A stretch of 64,000 bases of DNA. Source: Ferrovibrio terrae_A (GTDB taxonomy: Bacteria; Pseudomonadota; Alphaproteobacteria; Ferrovibrionales; Ferrovibrionaceae). Below, one piece after another: positions 16,527-24,033 of this stretch. Both the position numbers and the translations under genes were made by a program. Within the stretch, counting starts at the first letter, position 1, and every line of letters begins with the position of its first letter. The notes beneath the pieces are model-generated. The model made no database searches and was not told where the DNA came from. It worked only from the letters and a program-made list of their open reading frames with translations. Where the stretch lies: positions 1-64,000 of the forward strand of contig NZ_CALSAN010000002.1 of assembly GCF_943372915.1 (NCBI RefSeq), written 5' to 3'.

Positions 16527-17825
16527 TTATCGCGCCGGCCCCAGCCCCTTTGGTCGCGGCCCGCCGGTCGCCCAGTCGAGCAGCTGCACCGTATGCAGCA
16601 CCGGTTTATCCATCCCACTGCTGATCTGGACCAGACAACCGATATTGCCTGCCGCCACCGCATCAGCATTGGTGGAGGCAATCGCCGTCACCTTCCGGTC
16701 GCGCAACTGCGCGGATAATTCAGGCTGCAACAGATTGTAGGTGCCGGCCGAGCCACAGCATAGATGGGCATCGGGCACATCCTTCACCGCGAAACCGGCC
16801 TGGCTCAGCAGCTGCTTGGGCAAAGCCGTGATCTTCTGGCCATGCTGCAGCGAACAGGCGCTGTGATAGGCGACACTGATCGCGTCGGCATGGCCGGCGA
16901 CAGGCCGCAGCCCGAGATCACGCATCACCTCCGTGATGTCTTTCGCCAGTGCGCTGACCTGCGCGGCCTTTTCCGCCCAGGCCGCATCGCTGCGCAGCAT
17001 GAAACCATAATCCTTCACCGTGGTGCCGCAGCCCGAGGCATTGATCACCACCGCATCCAGCCCCTCGCCGGCCAGCTCAGCATGCCAGGCGGCAATATTG
17101 GCCTTCGCCTTGGCATGGGCATCGGCTTCCTTGCCCATATGATGGGTCAGCGCGCCGCAGCAACCCGCACCTTGGGCCACCACAACCTCGCAGCCATGCC
17201 GCGTCAGCAGCCGGATGGTGGCGGCATTGATGTCGGGATCAAGCACGCGCTGGGCGCAGCCGGTGAGCATCGCCACCCGCATGCGGCGCTCGCCCTCGGC
17301 GCGGAACACCTGCGGCCGGTCGAGATCGGAGGCCGGCGGCAGATGGCGCGGCGCCAGCGCCACCATCGCCTTGAGTTTGGCCGGCAGCAGGAAACGGAAC
17401 AGCTTGCCAATCCTTGCCAGCCGCAGGCTGAAGCGGAACAGGCCCGGATTGGGCAGCACGCGCGCCAGCACATTGCGCAGCAGGCGATCCATCAGTGGGC
17501 GCTGATAGGTGTCTTCGATATGGGCGCGGGCATGATCGACCAGATGCATGTAATGCACGCTGCTCGGGCAGGTGGTCATGCAGCTCAGGCAACTGAGGCA
17601 GCGATCGACATGGCGCACGGTTTCTTCCGTGGCAGCCTGGCCGCCTTCCAGCATCTGTTTGATCAGATATATGCGCCCGCGCGGTGAGTCGCGCTCATCG
17701 CCGAGCAGCACATAGGTTGGGCAGGTGGCGGTGCAGAAGCCGCAATGCACGCATTTGCGCAGGATATCGTTGGACGCGGCGATGCCCGGATCGGCGAGCT
17801 GTGCGAGGGTGAAAGAGGTCTGCAT
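16527..17825 (-). CDS. glcF: Glycolate oxidase iron-sulfur subunit
   Basis: A 432-residue electron-transfer subunit of glycolate oxidase. Two 4Fe-4S motifs lie near the N-terminus: Cys25/28/31/35 and Cys76/79/82/86. Two CCG-type domains follow (GCCGALTHHMG and CCGSAGTYN), as in GlcF and heterodisulfide-reductase-like subunits. It passes electrons from the flavin subunits to the membrane quinone pool. It is the last gene of gntR-glcD-glcE-glcF, three bases after glcE. Confidence 0.96.
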   Translation of the reverse strand: MQTSFTLAQLADPGIAASNDILRKCVHCGFCTATCPTYVLLGDERDSPRGRIYLIKQMLEGGQAATEETVRHVDRCLSCLSCMTTCPSSVHYMHLVDHARAHIEDTYQRPLMDRLLRNVLARVLPNPGLFRFSLRLARIGKLFRFLLPAKLKAMVALAPRHLPPASDLDRPQVFRAEGERRMRVAMLTGCAQRVLDPDINAATIRLLTRHGCEVVVAQGAGCCGALTHHMGKEADAHAKAKANIAAWHAELAGEGLDAVVINASGCGTTVKDYGFMLRSDAAWAEKAAQVSALAKDITEVMRDLGLRPVAGHADAISVAYHSACSLQHGQKITALPKQLLSQAGFAVKDVPDAHLCCGSAGTYNLLQPELSAQLRDRKVTAIASTNADAVAAGNIGCLVQISSGMDKPVLHTVQLLDWATGGPRPKGLGPAR

Positions 17826-17828
17826 GGC

Positions 17829-19067
17829 TCAGTTTCCTGCGCTGGGCGCCATGCGGCCCGGATTGAGGATATTGATCGGATCGAAGCTGTCTTTCACCCG
17901 GCGCGACAGGGCCGCCAGTGCTTCCGGCTGCGGCTGGAACACCGGCACGGCAGCGCGGGTGGCGAGATCAGCGCGGATCAGGGTGGCATGGCCGCCGCCA
18001 TATGCGGCAATCGCACCGCGCACCAGGGCCGCATGGGCATCCTGCGCCGGCGGCAAGGTCAGCCAGACCAGGCCGCCGGCCCAGTCGTAGAAGAAGCGTG
18101 CCTCGGGCTGGGCGGCGACAATCGCCGCCGTCACCGCCGGGCCGCTCAAGGGCGCCGTCGAGAGGCGCCACAGCACGCGGTCCTGCGGCAGGGCAAAGGC
18201 AGCGGCATCGCGGATCTCGCGCCACAGCCAGGCCGAATTCATCGAATGCAGTTCCTCCAGCGGCGCCCCAAAGCTGCCGAGCAGATCGCGCAGCGCCTCG
18301 CAACGCGCCTTCACGGAAATATCCGTGCCCTCGATGCGCACAGCGGTGACGCCGGTGCCGGCCTTGGCGACATAGGCCACGCCGGACAGCGCCGCGACAG
18401 CCGCCGGCAGATGCGCCAGGCCCGCCACTTCATGCGGCGAGGCAGCCGCGGCAGCAAGCGCCTGGATGGCGCGGGCATCATCCAGGCCGAAAACCAGCAC
18501 GGTGCGGGTCTTTTCCGGCGCCGGCAGGACTTTCAGCGTCACCTCGGTGAGCGCCGCCAGCGTGCCATAGGCGCCGCAGACCAGCTTGGGCAGGTCGTAG
18601 CCGGTGACATTCTTCACCACCTTGGCGCCGGCCTTGAAGATTTCGCCACGACCCGACACCGCCGTGAAGCCGAGCAGATGATCGCGCACCGCACCGGCCT
18701 TGAAGCGGCGCGGCCCGGCGAGATTGCAACCAATGGCGCCACCGATGGTGCCGCGCGCCGCCGCATGGCCCCAGAGCGGGCCGTAATCCGGCGGCTCAAA
18801 GGCCAGCATCTGATTGCGCGCGCCGAGCAGCTTTTCCACATCGCTGACCAGCGTGCCGGGCCGCAAGGTCAGCACCAGCTCGGCCGGTTCGTAATCGAGG
18901 ATGCCGCTGAGCCGGCTCATGTCCAGCGCGTATTCGGTCTGCGCCGGGCGCCCAAGGCCCGCCTTACTGCGGTGGCCATGCAGGCTGAGCGGCCGGGTCT
19001 CGGCCGCCGCCCATTTGATCAGGTCGGCCACATCGGTGGTGCCGGATGGGATGAAGGTCTCAGGCAT
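17829..19067 (-). CDS. glcE: Glycolate oxidase FAD-binding subunit
   Basis: A 412-residue FAD-linked subunit that works with GlcD to oxidise glycolate to glyoxylate. It has the PCMH-type FAD-binding fold, seen in PLSLHGHRSKAGLG near the start, LVLTLRPGTLVSDVEKLL and RGTIGGAIGCNLAGPRRFKAGAVRDHLLG. It lacks the long C-terminal domain of GlcD and is of normal GlcE length. The gene is tightly spaced with glcD (6 bases) and glcF (3 bases). Confidence 0.95.
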   Translation of the reverse strand: MPETFIPSGTTDVADLIKWAAAETRPLSLHGHRSKAGLGRPAQTEYALDMSRLSGILDYEPAELVLTLRPGTLVSDVEKLLGARNQMLAFEPPDYGPLWGHAAARGTIGGAIGCNLAGPRRFKAGAVRDHLLGFTAVSGRGEIFKAGAKVVKNVTGYDLPKLVCGAYGTLAALTEVTLKVLPAPEKTRTVLVFGLDDARAIQALAAAAASPHEVAGLAHLPAAVAALSGVAYVAKAGTGVTAVRIEGTDISVKARCEALRDLLGSFGAPLEELHSMNSAWLWREIRDAAAFALPQDRVLWRLSTAPLSGPAVTAAIVAAQPEARFFYDWAGGLVWLTLPPAQDAHAALVRGAIAAYGGGHATLIRADLATRAAVPVFQPQPEALAALSRRVKDSFDPINILNPGRMAPSAGN

Positions 19068-19073
19068 GGTGTC

Positions 19074-20561
19074 TCAGAATCGCGGCAGGTCGGGGAAAGC
19101 GAGCTGGCCCTTGTGCACATGCATGCGGCCGAGTTCGGCGCAGCGATGCAGCACGGGGAACACCTTGCCCGGGTTGAGGCGGTGATTGGGGTCGAAGGCG
19201 CATTTGACGCGCATCTGCTGCGCCAGGTCGGCCTCGGTGAACATCGCCGGCATCAGGTCGCGTTTTTCGACGCCGACGCCATGCTCGCCGGTCAGCACGC
19301 CGCCGACCTCGACGCAGAGCCGCAGGATATCGGCGCCGAATTCCTCGGCACGCTCCAGCTCTCCCGGATTGTTGGCATCGTAGAGGATCAGCGGATGCAG
19401 GTTGCCATCACCGGCATGGAAAACATTGGCGACGCGCAGGCCGTATTTTTCCGATAGCTGGCCCATGCGGGTGAGCACCAGCGGCAGGGTCTTGCGCGGA
19501 ATGGTGCCGTCCATGCAGAGGTAATCCGGCGAGATGCGGCCAACGGCGGGAAACGCCGCCTTGCGCCCGGCCCAGAAGCTGAGGCGCTCGTCTTCACTCT
19601 GCGACACGCGCAGCGATACCGATCCACACTGCTCCGCGATCACCTTCACCCGGGCGAGCAGATCGTCAACCTCGGCCGGCGGACCATCCAGCTCGATGAT
19701 GAGCAGCGCCTCGACGTCGCGCGGATAGCCGGCATGGACGAAGTCTTCCGCCGCATGGATCGCCGGCCGGTCCATCATTTCCATGCCGCCCGGAATGATG
19801 CCGGCGGCGATGATTTTCGCCACGCAGTCGCCGGCTGATTCAGAGGTTGGGAAGCCGGCCAGCACAGCGCGCTGGGTGGTCGGTTTGGGCAGGATGCGCA
19901 CGGTGACTTCGGTGATGACGCCGAGCAGACCTTCCGAACCGCAGATGATGCCCATCAGGTCATAGCCCTCGGCATCCAGATGCTTGCCGCCGAGCCGCAC
20001 AACATCGCCGTTCATTAGCACCATCTCGACGCCGAGAATGTTGTTGGTGGTGAGGCCGTATTTCAGGCAATGCACGCCGCCGGAATTCTCCGCCACATTG
20101 CCGCCGATGGTGCAGGCGATCTGGCTGGAAGGATCAGGCGCATAGTAGAAGCCGCGATGCTCGACCGCGCGGGTGATGCCGAGATTGGTGACACCGGGCT
20201 GCACCACGGCGCAGCGGTTGTCCCAGTCGATGTCGAGCACCTTGTTGAACTTCCCCAGCCCCAGCAGCACGCCGTCGGCCAGCGGCAATGCGCCACCCGA
20301 CAGCGAAGTTCCGGCGCCGCGCGGCACGATCTTCACGCCGCGTTCGTTGCACAGCTTCATGACGTCTGACACCTGCTGCACGGTGCTGGGCAGCACGGCG
20401 ACCAGCGGCAGCTGGCGATAGGCCGTGAGGCCGTCGCATTCAAACGCGCGCAAGCTGGTCTCGTCGGCGATCACGCCCTCGCCCGGCACGATGGCACGCA
20501 GGGCGGCGATCAGGTCGAGCCGCTGGGCGATGATGTCCTGTTCCGGCGCCGGCATCAGCAT
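19074..20561 (-). CDS. glcD: Glycolate oxidase catalytic FAD subunit
   Basis: A 495-residue flavoprotein oxidising (S)-2-hydroxy acids, chiefly glycolate. FAD-binding features are VPRGAGTSLSGGALPLADGVLLGLGKFN, VVQPGVTNLGITRAVE and IGGNVAENSGGVHCLKYG. The C-terminal domain has FHAGDGNLHPLILYD and GVLTGEHGVGVEKRDLM, conserved in GlcD and D-lactate dehydrogenases. The glcE/glcF neighbours favour glycolate. The ATG at 20561 begins four bases after the gntR stop, with AAAGGATG inside the end of gntR as ribosome-binding site. Glyoxylate made here can feed the glycine and ethylmalonyl-CoA routes encoded elsewhere in the window. Confidence 0.96.
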   Translation of the reverse strand: MLMPAPEQDIIAQRLDLIAALRAIVPGEGVIADETSLRAFECDGLTAYRQLPLVAVLPSTVQQVSDVMKLCNERGVKIVPRGAGTSLSGGALPLADGVLLGLGKFNKVLDIDWDNRCAVVQPGVTNLGITRAVEHRGFYYAPDPSSQIACTIGGNVAENSGGVHCLKYGLTTNNILGVEMVLMNGDVVRLGGKHLDAEGYDLMGIICGSEGLLGVITEVTVRILPKPTTQRAVLAGFPTSESAGDCVAKIIAAGIIPGGMEMMDRPAIHAAEDFVHAGYPRDVEALLIIELDGPPAEVDDLLARVKVIAEQCGSVSLRVSQSEDERLSFWAGRKAAFPAVGRISPDYLCMDGTIPRKTLPLVLTRMGQLSEKYGLRVANVFHAGDGNLHPLILYDANNPGELERAEEFGADILRLCVEVGGVLTGEHGVGVEKRDLMPAMFTEADLAQQMRVKCAFDPNHRLNPGKVFPVLHRCAELGRMHVHKGQLAFPDLPRF

Positions 20562-20565
20562 GGCG

Positions 20566-21312
20566 TCATCCTTTGGGTTTGCAGTCGGCGGCGCGATAGC
20601 GGCCGGCGGCCTGGGCAATATGGCGGCGCGCGGCAGCGCCGGCGGCCTGGGCATCGCCGCGGGTGATGGCATCCAGCAGGGCGCGGTGTTCGGCCTGGGC
20701 GGCTGCCGTTCCGCCGCTGCGGCGCGCCGCCGGCTGCCAGGTCAGCGCACGGGTGGCGGAGAAATGCTGCGCGAGGAACGCGGCGAATTGCGCCAGATAG
20801 GGATTATGCGCCGCCGTCGCCACCGCGGCATGGAAGCTGTCATCGGCGGCGGCACCGTTCTCATCGCTCTGCAGCGCCTGCTCCATGCGGGCGAAGGCAG
20901 CGTTCAGCGCGGCGAGGTCAGCCGCCGAACGCCGCTCCGCCGCCAGTTCGGCCATGCCGACCTCGACCACGCCGCGCAGCTCGAAGACATGGGCCAGATC
21001 GGCAGCATCCAGCAGGCCGGGCTCAGCGATGCGGAAATTGGCGAGGCCGGGCTTCAGCGCCACGAAGGCGCCGGCGCCCTGGCGGGTCTCGACGAAGCCA
21101 TCGGTCTTGAGCCGGGCAATCGCCTCGCGCACCACGGCGCGGCTGACGGCGTAGCGTTCGACCAGCTGCTTCTCGGTCGGCAGCCGGTCGCCGGGCTGGA
21201 ACTCACCGGCCCGAATCGAAGCTGCGAGGCGGCCGGCCAGCATGGCGCTGAGGCCGGTGGCGCGCGGCAGTTCGGTCAGGGTGGGATCGAGGGGCGGGAT
21301 GGGACTCGGCAT
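20566..21312 (-). CDS. FCD-domain GntR-family transcriptional regulator of the glc operon
   Basis: A 248-residue repressor/activator. The N-terminal winged helix has QPGDRLPTEKQLVERYAVSRAVVREAIARLKTDGFVETRQGAGAFV. The C-terminal FCD ligand domain has VFELRGVVEVGMAELAAERR, and the histidine-containing helices FHAAVATAAHNPYL and LAQHFSAT, typical of a metal/carboxylate site. It is the first gene of the gntR-glcDEF unit, so it most likely responds to glycolate or a related 2-hydroxy acid, like GlcC or LldR. A palindromic operator lies directly upstream of its own start, which implies autoregulation. Confidence 0.92.
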   Translation of the reverse strand: MPSPIPPLDPTLTELPRATGLSAMLAGRLAASIRAGEFQPGDRLPTEKQLVERYAVSRAVVREAIARLKTDGFVETRQGAGAFVALKPGLANFRIAEPGLLDAADLAHVFELRGVVEVGMAELAAERRSAADLAALNAAFARMEQALQSDENGAAADDSFHAAVATAAHNPYLAQFAAFLAQHFSATRALTWQPAARRSGGTAAAQAEHRALLDAITRGDAQAAGAAARRHIAQAAGRYRAADCKPKG

Positions 21313-21319
21313 GGCTCTT

Positions 21320-21342
21320 ATTTGTCAGCTTGTCTGACAAAT
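21320..21342 (-). promoter_or_regulatory. Palindromic operator for the FCD-GntR regulator
   Basis: A 9-bp inverted repeat (ATTTGTCAG / CTGACAAAT, 5-base spacer) contains a perfect odd palindrome TTGTCTGACAA at 21330-21340. This fits the T-N-G-T-N3-A-C-N-A pattern I recall for FadR/LldR-type GntR proteins. It ends 8 bases before the regulator start. A TTGACG hexamer lies about 17 bases upstream of it, where a -35 could be, so binding would block the promoter of gntR-glcDEF. Confidence 0.75.
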
Positions 21343-21369
21343 CCCGCAAATCGCCGTCGTCGTCAAGAT

Positions 21370-21408
21370 CAAAGAAAACGGCCCGGCTGCAGAGCAACCG
21401 GGCCGTTT
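21370..21408 (-). terminator. Rho-independent terminator of rpmJ
   Basis: An 11-bp perfect stem (AAACGGCCCGG at 21376-21386 with CCGGGCCGTTT at 21398-21408) has an 11-base loop. Read on the minus strand it is followed by TTTTCTTTGATC. It lies 39 bases after the rpmJ stop and separates rpmJ from the glc promoter. Confidence 0.85.
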
Positions 21409-21446
21409 AAAACCTAGCAATGCGAAGGCCTTAGCCCTCGATCTGC

Positions 21447-21572
21447 TTAACCCTGGCGCGCCTTGAAGCGCGGGTTGGTCTTGTTGATCACGTAGACGCG
21501 GCCCTTGCGGCGCACGACGCGGCAATCGCGATGACGGCCCTTGGCCGACTTCAGGGAATTCACGACCTTCAT
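21447..21572 (-). CDS. rpmJ: 50S ribosomal protein L36
   Basis: A 41-residue ribosomal protein. The sequence starts MKVVNSLKSAKGRHRDCRVV, continues RRKGRVYVINKTNPRFK and ends ARQG. It is the longer L36 form common in Alphaproteobacteria, lacking the full four-ligand zinc ribbon. It is monocistronic, as often for this paralogue, and followed by a strong intrinsic terminator. Confidence 0.96.
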   Translation of the reverse strand: MKVVNSLKSAKGRHRDCRVVRRKGRVYVINKTNPRFKARQG

Positions 21573-21716
21573 GACACTGACCTCAGGAGCAATAAAAAAC
21601 CGGACGCAGCCTTAACCCGCCCGGCGGAAAAGTGGGCCGGACCATACCGGCGGGTCTGCGGCCTGTCAACCGTAAAACCCGCCGGAAATCCGGCCCTTGT
21701 GGCAGGCCCTAAGCCT

Positions 21717-23813
21717 CTAGAATTCCTGCCAATCCTGATCGTTCGAGGCCGCAGCAGCAGGCGCCGGTTTGGGCGCCGGCGCAGCCGCGGCCTTGGGCCG
21801 GGGTGGCGGGGCCTTCGCCGCAGCCGGTGCCGGGCGTGATGGCGCCTGCGGACGCGGTGCCGCAGCGGGCGAGGATGCTGCAGCCATCGAGACCGAACCG
21901 CCCTCGACCTTGAAGAAGCCAACCAGTTCGGCGAGCTGGACCGCCTGGTTGTTCAGGGTCTGCGCCGCCGCCGTGCTTTCTTCCACCAGGGCGGCATTGC
22001 GCTGGGTCATTTCGTCCATGCTGCCGACGGCGGTGTTGATCTGGTCGAGGCCGGTGGCCTGCTCGCGGCTGGCAGCCGCGATCTCGGCCACGATATCGCT
22101 CACCTTCTTGATCGCGGAGACGATCTCGGTGAGTGAACCACCGGTCTGGTTCACCAGTGCCGCGCCGGTCTTGACCTGCGCATTCGAGTCCGTGATCAGC
22201 GCCTTGATGTCTTTTGAGGCATTGGCCGAGCGCTGCGCCAGCGCACGCACTTCCTGCGCCACCACGGCGAAACCCTTGCCAGCCTCGCCCGCTCTCGCGG
22301 CCTCGACGCTCGCGTTCAGGGCCAGCAGGTTGGTCTGGAAGGCAATCTCGTCGATCAGGCCGACGATGTCGGAAATCTTCTGCGCGCTGCCTTCGATCCG
22401 GCTGACCGCAGCCACCGCATCGGCCACGACGCTGCCGCCCTTCTCCGCCGTGTCGCGTGCCGCGACGGCCAGCTGGTTGGCGGCCTGGGCATTATCGGCA
22501 TTCTGCTTCACGGTGGTGGTGACTTCATGCATCGAGGCGGCAGTCTCCTCGATGGCGGCCGCCTGTGCTTCGGTCCGCTGCGCCAGATCCTGACTGCTGT
22601 CGGTGATCTCGCCAGCGGCTGTCTTGACCGAAAGGGTGGTCGTGGTCAGTCGGCCGGCAAATTCGCGCAGCCGCTCGGCCATGCCATTGGCACTGGATTT
22701 GAGCTGGCCGAACACGCCGTGATATTCGCCGCGCACACTGCGGGTCACATCGCCTTCGGCCATGGCACCCATCACCTCAGCCAGTTCACCGGCCATGGTC
22801 TGCAGCGTTGCCGCCAGCCGGTTCAGTTCCTGGCTGGTGGAGAGGAAGAAGCCATCCTTGCCGCTTTCGTTGATGCGGCCCGTCAGATCGCCACCGGCGA
22901 CCTTGTTGACCAGGGCGGCGATTTCCTCGCCCGCCGCCTTTTCGCGTATCTCGCGTTCGGCCCGGCGCCGTTCGGCCTCTTCACGCTGTTCGGCGATCTG
23001 GGCCTCCGCCTCTTCGCGGGCAATCATGCTGTCCTTAAAGACCTGCACCGCCTTGGCCATCTCGCCGATCTCGTCGCGGCGTTCGCTGCCGGTGATGGCG
23101 ATGCCGGTATTGCCGGTGGCCAGCGTGTTCATCACGCCGGTGATGCGGCTGATCGGCCGGGTCAGGGTAGCGATGACGATATAGAGCGCCAACAGCACCG
23201 AAATGGTGATGGCTGCCACCGTGGTGGTGATCAGCAGGGGGCGTTGGGCGTTGTAATACTCGGTCAGACCGTTGCTGACCTCAATCACGCGCTCGGCATT
23301 GCGCTTGGTAACGCCGTCGATCAGACGGTTGACCGCCTGGCGGTTGGAGCGGTTGGCGTCGTTATCGCCATATTCGCGCGCCTGCTTGGTATCCACATCA
23401 CTGCCAAGCCGCGCCAGCTCGCGACGGAACTGGACGAACTGGTTGACCTGGGCGATGAACTGCTTGGCTTCGTCGCCTGCGGCCGCCTGCGGCCCGATCA
23501 ACGCCGTCCAGTCCTTCAACACAGTTTCAATTTCGGCGGTGAACCGCATGATGCCAGCGGCAAAGGGCTTTGCGGCGTTGGTGTCGGCCGACATGTAGAC
23601 ACCGCGCGAGTCCATCACCACGGCATAGACCAGTGCATTCAGTCGCTCGCCATACTGGGTCTGCTTGGCGATGTTCTCCATCACTTCAGTCTGGCGTTCG
23701 AAGCGGTCGAGTGAGACCACGCCCATGGTCCCGATCGCCGCGGCGGCGATGGCCAGCAGTGCAACGACCGCGAGTACCCGCGGCCCGATTTTCAGAGTGG
23801 ATGCAAATGACAT
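21717..23813 (-). CDS. Methyl-accepting chemotaxis protein with C-terminal DWQEF tether
   Basis: A 698-residue transducer. A first membrane helix near residues 12-35 and a second near 200-222 enclose a roughly 165-residue, mostly helical periplasmic domain that looks like a four-helix bundle. Two HAMP-like regions follow the second helix, then the long cytoplasmic coiled coil whose tip is EIAFQTNLLALNASVEAARAG, the CheW/CheA contact. After the coiled coil comes a 60-residue Ala/Pro-rich flexible linker ending in DWQEF, which fits the x-W-x-x-F pentapeptide that recruits CheR/CheB. The ATG at 23813 has GGGAGG upstream. The signal is unknown. Confidence 0.94.
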   Translation of the reverse strand: MSFASTLKIGPRVLAVVALLAIAAAAIGTMGVVSLDRFERQTEVMENIAKQTQYGERLNALVYAVVMDSRGVYMSADTNAAKPFAAGIMRFTAEIETVLKDWTALIGPQAAAGDEAKQFIAQVNQFVQFRRELARLGSDVDTKQAREYGDNDANRSNRQAVNRLIDGVTKRNAERVIEVSNGLTEYYNAQRPLLITTTVAAITISVLLALYIVIATLTRPISRITGVMNTLATGNTGIAITGSERRDEIGEMAKAVQVFKDSMIAREEAEAQIAEQREEAERRRAEREIREKAAGEEIAALVNKVAGGDLTGRINESGKDGFFLSTSQELNRLAATLQTMAGELAEVMGAMAEGDVTRSVRGEYHGVFGQLKSSANGMAERLREFAGRLTTTTLSVKTAAGEITDSSQDLAQRTEAQAAAIEETAASMHEVTTTVKQNADNAQAANQLAVAARDTAEKGGSVVADAVAAVSRIEGSAQKISDIVGLIDEIAFQTNLLALNASVEAARAGEAGKGFAVVAQEVRALAQRSANASKDIKALITDSNAQVKTGAALVNQTGGSLTEIVSAIKKVSDIVAEIAAASREQATGLDQINTAVGSMDEMTQRNAALVEESTAAAQTLNNQAVQLAELVGFFKVEGGSVSMAAASSPAAAPRPQAPSRPAPAAAKAPPPRPKAAAAPAPKPAPAAAASNDQDWQEF

Positions 23814-24033
23814 TCTGCCCTCCCATGAACCTAAGCTTGCCGTGACCAACTGTTGCATTCATACACAACAGATTGATCTTGCTCAGGTTACCAATCATAC
23901 ACCTGTGGGAAGTCTGGCAGCACGCAGCGATTTTACCACCGCGTACAACTTGCGTCGTACACGTTTTAGTTTAATTGCATACTGATAATCTGTTCAAAGC
24001 CTGATTCCGGCGGCCCGCCGCATACGGACGACG

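Noticed and set aside
17745..19457. A 570-codon plus-strand frame across glcF/glcE/glcD
   Set aside because: Same antisense GC effect; it crosses three well-supported genes and has no domain.
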